Of a DNA stretch of 64,000 nt, positions 59,364-64,000 are shown in pieces. Below the pieces are notes generated by a model. That model saw only the letters and a list, made by a program, of their open reading frames with translations, made no database searches and was not told where the DNA came from. The translations under genes were made by a program, and so were the position numbers. The first letter of the stretch is position 1; each line of letters begins with the position of its first letter. This stretch comes from an uncultured Eubacteriales bacterium (GTDB lineage Bacteria; Bacillota; Clostridia; UBA1381; UMGS1253): positions 310,001 through 374,000 of the forward strand of contig CABUKE010000001.1 in assembly GCA_902492065.1 (NCBI GenBank). The letters run 5' to 3'.

Positions 59364-59872
59364 ATTTTATATTGCGGCCGTGGAAACTTTCGGATGCGGA
59401 AGGTCTGACGCGGTATGCTAATAATAAAAAAATAGCTGACAATTTGCGCAATACGTTCCCACAGCCGTATACGCTTGAGGACGCAAAGTGGTTTATTGCC
59501 AATGCGACGGAGAAGAACGGTACGACACAGCTTACATATGCGATTGACGTTCGAGGCGAGGCGGTCGGGAGCATTGGCGTTGCATGCAAGGACGATGTGG
59601 CGAAAAAGAGCGCCGAGCTGGGGTATTGGCTCGGCGAGCCGTTCTGGGGCAATGGAATCATGCCGCGCGCAGTGATGCAGATATGCAGCGAGGCGTTTGA
59701 ACGGTTCGATCTTGTACGGATATATTCGGAGGTATTTGCGTACAACAAAGCCTCACAGCGCACACTGGAAAAGGCTGGTTTTGCGTTGGAGGGCGTCCTG
59801 CGCAAAAGTATTTATAAAAACGGGAAAATTTATGATTCGTATATTTTTGCAAAAATCAGGCCGGATGTCTGA
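59360..59872 (+). CDS. GNAT-family N-acetyltransferase (RimJ/RimL type)
   Basis: This 170-residue acetyltransferase has the RimJ/RimL pattern: FILRPWKLSDAEGLTRYANN at the start, the acetyl-CoA-binding stretch LGYWLGEPFWGNGIMPRAVM near residue 95, and the C-terminal NKASQRTLEKAGFALEGVLR. It may acetylate a protein N-terminus or a small amine. The ATG overlaps the YjbR stop (ATGA), with GAGGAAAAG upstream. A perfect-palindrome terminator follows. Confidence 0.9.
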   Translation: MNFILRPWKLSDAEGLTRYANNKKIADNLRNTFPQPYTLEDAKWFIANATEKNGTTQLTYAIDVRGEAVGSIGVACKDDVAKKSAELGYWLGEPFWGNGIMPRAVMQICSEAFERFDLVRIYSEVFAYNKASQRTLEKAGFALEGVLRKSIYKNGKIYDSYIFAKIRPDV

Positions 59873-59881
59873 CCTTCGAGG

Positions 59882-59917
59882 AAAAAGCCGGAAAGGATAT
59901 CCTTTCCGGCTTTTTTT
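59882..59917. terminator. 34-base perfect-palindrome terminator between convergent genes
   Basis: AAAAAGCCGGAAAGGAT and its complement meet with no loop bases left over, and T runs exist at both ends, so it ends the GNAT gene on one strand and the GyrI-like gene on the other. Confidence 0.93.
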
Positions 59918-60413
59918 ATTTTTTGCGAATAGGACTCAGGATTGTCCAAACTGTTTCTTTATCCACAACGGGAGGAACGTCATAAATCAGCTCTACATTC
60001 CAGCCGCGCAGTTCATAATTTGTTGCATATCCCTGCCTGTCCAGTTCGCCCAAGAAGGCATATCCCTCACCAGGCCGTCCCTTCCCAACGAGCGTCGGCG
60101 GAAGGATACGGAAAGTATAGCCGTCAGGAACGGGCGTATCAAGCGTGGTAAAAACGCCGACAATATAGCTGTAGGTTTTGTCCTCGTCAGTATAGTTTCC
60201 CGACCATCCAACCAGCGCGCCCGGAATATAGGAGGGGAGTGAGCGCAACACTTCCAAGCTTCCGTCGGCAATACAGCGGTTCCAGAGCGTTGGTGCCACT
60301 GCATCGCCCAGAAAGCCGCCGCCCCGAATCTCTTTACCGATGAGTTTGATTTCGGGCATTTGGAAAACTTGGATTTCCTTTTCAATGGGTGTCAATTCAC
60401 ATAGCTGTTTCAT
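59916..60413 (-). CDS. GyrI-like / effector-binding domain protein
   Basis: This 165-residue protein matches the small-molecule-binding domain of AraC-type regulators and GyrI: QVFQMPEIKLIGKEIRGG near residue 20, SYIVGVFTTLDTPVPDGYTF near 85 and YELRGWNVELIYDVPP near 135. No DNA-binding part is present, so it may bind a hydrophobic ligand or a partner protein. The ATG at 60413 has AAAGGGG upstream and lies 28 bases after the aldo/keto reductase gene in the same unit. Confidence 0.8.
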   Translation of the reverse strand: MKQLCELTPIEKEIQVFQMPEIKLIGKEIRGGGFLGDAVAPTLWNRCIADGSLEVLRSLPSYIPGALVGWSGNYTDEDKTYSYIVGVFTTLDTPVPDGYTFRILPPTLVGKGRPGEGYAFLGELDRQGYATNYELRGWNVELIYDVPPVVDKETVWTILSPIRKK

Positions 60414-60441
60414 CTTTTTTTGCCCCTTTCTATTTTGTCGT

Positions 60442-61428
60442 TTATCGTATCCGGCCGAACGACCACGGGTCTGCGTCGTCGCCGAGATAGTCCTTGACTG
60501 CACTGGTCGCCGTGCTCAACTCTTTCAGCACATCCGGCGTGAGCGTGATGTCCGCGCCCTTTGCGTTCTGCTGGGCCTGCGCCGCCGTGCGCCCGCCCGC
60601 AATTACGCTTGTAATGTCTTTTTGCGCGATGCTCCACGCGAGCGCAACGTCCGCCATATCCTCGCCGATATCGGCGCAGATGGTGCGTATTTTGTTGATT
60701 GCGGCAAAAGCGAGCGCCTCGCACCCATCCTGCCCGTGCCGCGCGCCCTCGCGGTTTTTGGAAAAGATTTTTGTGCGCGCACGCCCGGCCGGGAAGTCGT
60801 CCGCCGTCTTATATTTGCCGGACAAAAGCCCCTGCGCAAGCGAGCTGTAGGTGAGCACGCCGATACCATTCGCGCTGCACTTTGGCAGCACACTGTATTC
60901 GATCCCGCGGAAGAGCATGTTATACGCAAGTTGGTTTGACACAACGGCATTATATGGCAAAACCGTATCGAGGTCAAGTACGCCAAAGTTGGATACGCCA
61001 ATTTCCCGAATTTTGCCCTGCTCTTTGAGCCGGAGCATGGCATCCATGGTTTCCTCGATGGGAATCTCCCGGCTGGGCCAATGGATTTGGTACAGGTCAA
61101 GATAGTCTGTGCCAAGGCGCTTCAGGCTGGCCTCGCACGACTGTATGAGCTTATCTTTGGTAAGGTTTGCCGCACTTACCTTTGAGGCAATCAGCACGCG
61201 GCTCCGGTCTGCGCCGAGGGCTTTTCCGAGAATACGCTCTGTCAGCCCGTCGGCATAGCCTTCTGCCGTATCGTAAAGCGTGATTCCCGCGTCATATGCT
61301 GCACGCACCGTTTCTATCGAGTCTTTTTCCGCCTGCGGGCCCCAGTTGCTGTCGCCGGTAAACGTCATACAGCCCAATGCTATAACAGAAACCTCTAATC
61401 CTGAGTTTCCTAATTTACGGTATTTCAT
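60442..61428 (-). CDS. Aldo/keto reductase
   Basis: This 328-residue NADPH-dependent reductase of carbonyl compounds has the four catalytic residues in view: Asp and Tyr in LYDTAEGYADG near residue 50, Lys in VLIASKVS near 80, and His in YQIHWPS near 112. The family C-terminal pattern (SVIAGGRTAAQAQQN) is also present. The ATG at 61428 follows GGGGAGG; an in-frame upstream ATG at 61461 is less likely. Substrate unknown. Confidence 0.92.
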   Translation of the reverse strand: MKYRKLGNSGLEVSVIALGCMTFTGDSNWGPQAEKDSIETVRAAYDAGITLYDTAEGYADGLTERILGKALGADRSRVLIASKVSAANLTKDKLIQSCEASLKRLGTDYLDLYQIHWPSREIPIEETMDAMLRLKEQGKIREIGVSNFGVLDLDTVLPYNAVVSNQLAYNMLFRGIEYSVLPKCSANGIGVLTYSSLAQGLLSGKYKTADDFPAGRARTKIFSKNREGARHGQDGCEALAFAAINKIRTICADIGEDMADVALAWSIAQKDITSVIAGGRTAAQAQQNAKGADITLTPDVLKELSTATSAVKDYLGDDADPWSFGRIR

Positions 61429-61547
61429 ACGTAACCTCCCCAGCAGGTATTTATTTTGCATCTATATTACAGTTTAACTGCCATAGCACAGAAAGTCAAT
61501 CTTTACCTGCCAATTTTTTGGTATGGAGGACAGCCATACGGATATGC

Positions 61548-61576
61548 TTGGATAAGACAGAAGTTTGTGTTATAAT
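61548..61576 (+). promoter_or_regulatory. Upstream promoter of the ylxM-ffh operon
   Basis: TTGGAT (61548-61553) and TATAAT (61571-61576) are 17 bases apart. It lies about 85 bases before a second, equally good promoter. Confidence 0.6.
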
Positions 61577-61632
61577 AAAATACCTCATAGGGTTTGAAAA
61601 GCATAAATAGTTACGGAAAATGAAAAAAATAC

Positions 61633-61661
61633 TTGACAGAAGACGGCGAGTACGGTAAAAT
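61633..61661 (+). promoter_or_regulatory. Main promoter of the ylxM-ffh operon
   Basis: TTGACA (61633-61638) and TAAAAT (61656-61661) are 17 bases apart; ylxM starts 55 bases after the -10 box. Confidence 0.8.
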
Positions 61662-61715
61662 ATCAAGAGTGTAAAGCACAATGGCTTTACAATGATGGAT
61701 TCGGGAAGTGAAATC

Positions 61716-62072
61716 ATGGGAAAAGACTTGAGCGTGAGCGTGCTTCTGGACTTTTACAAACAGCTTTTGACGCAGAAGCAGAGCGACGCGCTGGATTTGT
61801 ATTACAATCAGGATTTGTCGCTTTCCGAGATTGCACAGCATATGGGTATTACGCGCCAGGGCGTGCGCGATAATATTAAGCGCGGGGAGAAGCAGCTTTA
61901 CAGTTATGAAGAAGAGCTTGGTCTTGCGGGGAAGTTTGCACGTGTGAGCGCGCTATGCGACGTGGTAAACAGCTATCTGGAGCGGCTGTCGGAGATGAAT
62001 CTGCCGGACAGTGCCGGCGAATATTTAGCGGATATCAAATATCACATGGAACAGATTACAGACATTGTGTGA
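61716..62072 (+). CDS. ylxM: YlxM-family SRP-associated protein
   Basis: This 118-residue protein resembles sigma region 4: a helix-turn-helix SLSEIAQHMGITRQGVRDNI near residue 42 follows ALDLYYNQDL. YlxM proteins are encoded next to ffh and take part in or influence SRP function. The ATG at 61716 is chosen because GGGAAGTG is correctly placed; two earlier in-frame ATGs have no ribosome binding site. ffh follows after 57 bases. Confidence 0.88.
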   Translation: MGKDLSVSVLLDFYKQLLTQKQSDALDLYYNQDLSLSEIAQHMGITRQGVRDNIKRGEKQLYSYEEELGLAGKFARVSALCDVVNSYLERLSEMNLPDSAGEYLADIKYHMEQITDIV

Positions 62073-62129
62073 TAGCATAGACGCGGTATATGGCGGCCCG
62101 CAGACGCGGGCGGAAATGGAGCAGAATGT

Positions 62130-63479
62130 ATGGCATTTGAAAGCTTGGGCGAAAAGCTTCAGGGCGTATTCAAGAAGCTGCGCGGCAAGGGCAAGGTCTC
62201 GGAGGCGGACGTCAAAGAGGCCATGCGGGAGGTCAAGCTTGCGCTCTTGGAGGCGGACGTCAACTTTAAGGTTGTAAAAGAATTTGTCAAAACCGTTTCG
62301 GAAAAGGCGGCGGGCAGTGAGGTGCTCGAGAGCCTGACCCCGGGACAACAGATTATAAAAATTGTAAACGAAGAGCTTACGGCGCTGATGGGCGGCACGC
62401 AGGCACGGCTGACGTTCTCAAACCGTCCGCCGTCGGTGTTTATGCTGGTCGGATTGCAGGGCGCTGGCAAGACGACGACGTGCGCAAAGCTCGCGGGTGC
62501 GGTGCGCAAACAGTTTGACAAGCGGCCTCTGCTCGTCGCATGCGACGTATACCGTCCGGCGGCGATTAAGCAGCTCGAGGTTGTGGGCGCACAGCTCGAT
62601 ATTCCCGTGTTTGCGATGGGCGACGCGAAGAACCCGGTCGACATTGCCCGCGCGGCGGTGGAACATGCGGCGAAGCATGGCAACGACCCGGTCATCATTG
62701 ATACGGCTGGGCGGTTACACATAAATGAGGAATTGATGGAGGAGCTGTCCAACATCAAGGCGGCAGTCAGCCCAAGCGAGATATTGCTCGTGGTCGACGC
62801 CATGACGGGCCAGGATGCGGTCAACGTGTCGCAGAGCTTTAACGAACAGCTCGGCATCGACGGCGTTATCCTGACAAAGCTGGACGGCGACGCACGCGGC
62901 GGCGCGGCGCTCTCAGTGCGCCACGTGACGGGCAAGCCAATCAAGTACGTCGGCATGGGAGAAAAGCTCGGCGATTTGGAGCCGTTTTATCCGGACCGCA
63001 TGGCGTCGCGTATCCTCGGCATGGGCGACGTGCTGACGCTGATTGACAAGGCGCAGGAAGCTTTTGACGAGAAGCAGGCTGCGGAGTTGGAAAAGAAGCT
63101 GACGACAAGCGGGATGGATTTGGAGGACTTTTTGGAGCAGCTCCAACAGATCAAAAAGATGGGCCCGCTTGAGCAGGTGCTCTCCATGATGCCCGGCATC
63201 GGCGGCAAGCTCCCGAAGGATATTTCCATCGACGACAAGCAGCTTGCCATGCCGGAGGCAATTATCCGTTCGATGACGCCGAAGGAGCGGCAAAACCCGT
63301 CCATCATCAACGCAAGCCGTAAGGTGCGTATCGCAAACGGCGCGGGCGTACGGGTGCAGGACGTCAACGCACTTTTAAAGCAGTTTGACCAGATGCGCTC
63401 GATGATGAAGCGGTTTTCGTCCCCCAAAGGGAAAAAGAAGATGAAAAAGATGAATAAAATGCGCTTCCCATTTGCGTGA
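62130..63479 (+). CDS. ffh: Signal recognition particle protein Ffh
   Basis: Ffh binds signal sequences of nascent membrane and secreted proteins and, with FtsY, brings ribosomes to the membrane. It has an N domain (MAFESLGEKLQGVFKKLRGK), a GTPase G domain with GLQGAGKTTTCAKLA near residue 108 and DTAGRLHIN near 190, and a Met-rich M domain from about 300 that ends in Lys/Met-rich KKMKKMNKMRF. The 449-residue length is normal. The many secreted proteins in this window depend on this route or on SecA. Confidence 0.97.
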   Translation: MAFESLGEKLQGVFKKLRGKGKVSEADVKEAMREVKLALLEADVNFKVVKEFVKTVSEKAAGSEVLESLTPGQQIIKIVNEELTALMGGTQARLTFSNRPPSVFMLVGLQGAGKTTTCAKLAGAVRKQFDKRPLLVACDVYRPAAIKQLEVVGAQLDIPVFAMGDAKNPVDIARAAVEHAAKHGNDPVIIDTAGRLHINEELMEELSNIKAAVSPSEILLVVDAMTGQDAVNVSQSFNEQLGIDGVILTKLDGDARGGAALSVRHVTGKPIKYVGMGEKLGDLEPFYPDRMASRILGMGDVLTLIDKAQEAFDEKQAAELEKKLTTSGMDLEDFLEQLQQIKKMGPLEQVLSMMPGIGGKLPKDISIDDKQLAMPEAIIRSMTPKERQNPSIINASRKVRIANGAGVRVQDVNALLKQFDQMRSMMKRFSSPKGKKKMKKMNKMRFPFA

Positions 63480-63522
63480 GGCGGTAAATTAGTTTATACT
63501 TATTTTTAAGATAAGATAAATG

Positions 63523-63538
63523 CAGGGCTTCCGCCCTG
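63523..63538 (+). other. Small hairpin upstream of rpsP
   Basis: CAGGGC pairs with GCCCTG around TTCC and is followed by TAACC rather than a T run. It lies about 28 bases before the rpsP start and may be a processing or weak regulatory element. Confidence 0.35.
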
Positions 63539-63566
63539 TAACCAATAAAACCTGGAGGTGAAAGAC

Positions 63567-63809
63567 ATGGCAGTTAAAATCAGACTGAAGCGGATGGGCG
63601 CGAAGAAGGCTCCGTTTTACCGGGTCGTTGTAGCAGATTCCAGATACCCGCGCGACGGCAGATTCATCGAGGAGGTTGGCACGTACAACCCGATGGTTGA
63701 GCCGGCGGAGGTTAAGATCGACGCGGAAAAGACGAAGAAATGGATCGCAAACGGCGCACAGCCGACGGATACGGTAAAGGGTTTGCTCAAGAAGGCAAAC
63801 ATCCTGTAA
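63567..63809 (+). CDS. rpsP: 30S ribosomal protein S16
   Basis: S16 binds 16S rRNA early in 30S assembly. The 80-residue protein has the family opening MAVKIRLKRMGAKKAPFYRV and the segment DSRYPRDGRFIEEVGTYNP. The ATG at 63567 is preceded by GGAGGTG; an in-frame GTG nine bases upstream is part of that site. It follows ffh and precedes khpA, the conserved Gram-positive order. Confidence 0.98.
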   Translation: MAVKIRLKRMGAKKAPFYRVVVADSRYPRDGRFIEEVGTYNPMVEPAEVKIDAEKTKKWIANGAQPTDTVKGLLKKANIL

Positions 63810-63830
63810 GGGAATCGGAGGAGCATTGCG

Positions 63831-64000
63831 ATGAAGGAAGTTTTGGAAGTAGTGGCGAAGGCTCTGGTCGACCATCCGGACGACGTTTCCGTGACAGAAG
63901 TGGAGGGTGAGCGCGAAACTGTGCTCGAGCTTCGCGTTGCGGACGACGACATGGGGAAGGTAATCGGCAAGCAGGGCCGGATTGCCAAAGCAATCCGCAC
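63831..64000 (+). CDS. khpA: KH-domain RNA-binding protein KhpA, 3' end outside the window
   Basis: The first 56 codons encode MKEVLEVVAKALVDHPDDVS, then ELRVADDDMGKVIGKQGRIA, with the GKQGR loop (GxxG) of a KH RNA-binding domain near residue 45. The family has about 75-80 residues, so roughly a quarter is missing. KhpA works with KhpB/Jag in RNA binding and cell-wall control. The ATG follows GGAGGAG, 21 bases after rpsP. Confidence 0.92.
   Translation, partial: MKEVLEVVAKALVDHPDDVSVTEVEGERETVLELRVADDDMGKVIGKQGRIAKAIR

Noticed and set aside
1..64000. CRISPR arrays, insertion sequences, prophage, tRNA or rRNA genes
   Set aside because: I saw no regular direct repeats with spacers, no transposase or phage structural genes, and no cloverleaf or rRNA-like stretches while reading through; a dedicated tRNA and RNA-family scan was not possible.

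Overview
The window looks like chromosomal DNA of an anaerobic, Gram-positive-type bacterium of the Clostridia (Bacillota). The evidence is a dnaG-rpoD operon, a ylxM-ffh-rpsP-khpA run, strong GGAGG-type ribosome binding sites, consensus TTGACA/TATAAT promoters, many U-tailed hairpin terminators, S-layer-homology and copper-amine-oxidase-N-like surface domains, VanW, and a complete set of [FeFe]-hydrogenase maturases. Base composition is mixed to moderately GC-rich. I see no prophage, insertion sequence, CRISPR array, rRNA or tRNA. The genus cannot be named from this alone.

Layout. 1-6539 (minus): the 5' part of a giant secreted beta-helix/GLUG-repeat surface protein that runs off the left edge. 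6.8-13.4 kb: genes with a sulfur theme, cysK, a small nucleotidyltransferase, mnmA, the methionine-type ABC importer metNIQ, and the radical-SAM maturase hydE just after the metQ terminator. 13.5-15.4 kb: an SLH-anchored DHHW (SGNH-like) protein. 15.4-19.8 kb: a MarR-controlled heterodimeric ABC exporter and a cupin. 19.9-22.4 kb: a membrane XRE regulator, a PAS-GGDEF cyclase and an esterase. 22.5-29.0 kb: housekeeping genes dgt, dnaG, rpoD and ispE with two accessory genes. 29.1-39.6 kb: a cell-surface carbohydrate region holding a large secreted putative polysaccharide-active enzyme, an acyltransferase-3 protein, a solute-binding protein fused to copper-amine-oxidase-N repeats, and three nucleotide-sugar enzymes (TviB-like, TviC-like, CapE-like). 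39.6-47.3 kb: a nucleotidyltransferase, an acyl-CoA synthetase with its cupin regulator, VanW, pgi, a P-loop protein and thrC. 47.3-50.4 kb: a structured leader, then the TM1266-type regulator, hydG and hydF. 50.5-52.3 kb: a ribbon-helix-helix protein divergent from a methyltransferase, and an iron-sulfur flavoprotein. 52.4-56.5 kb (minus): a 1382-residue secreted heparinase II/III-type lyase. 56.8-64 kb: rsmD-coaD, a coiled-coil protein, TspO, YjbR-GNAT, an aldo/keto reductase with a GyrI-like protein, and the SRP/ribosome operon, which runs off the right edge.

How the genes work together. Two large secreted carbohydrate-active proteins and a surface-type binding protein share the same paired copper-amine-oxidase-N-like module, suggesting one extracellular polysaccharide-use apparatus. 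The nucleotide-sugar enzymes can supply aminosugar and uronic-acid precursors for the cell's own envelope glycans. HydE, HydG and HydF together build the [FeFe]-hydrogenase H-cluster, although hydE lies 34 kb from hydGF and no structural hydrogenase gene is in the window. The most interesting non-coding signals are the leader before the hydrogenase-maturation operon, where two pairings compete for the terminator's 3' arm, the paired MarR-type palindromes around the exporter promoter, and a 17-bp palindrome in the control region between the ribbon-helix-helix gene and its divergent neighbour.
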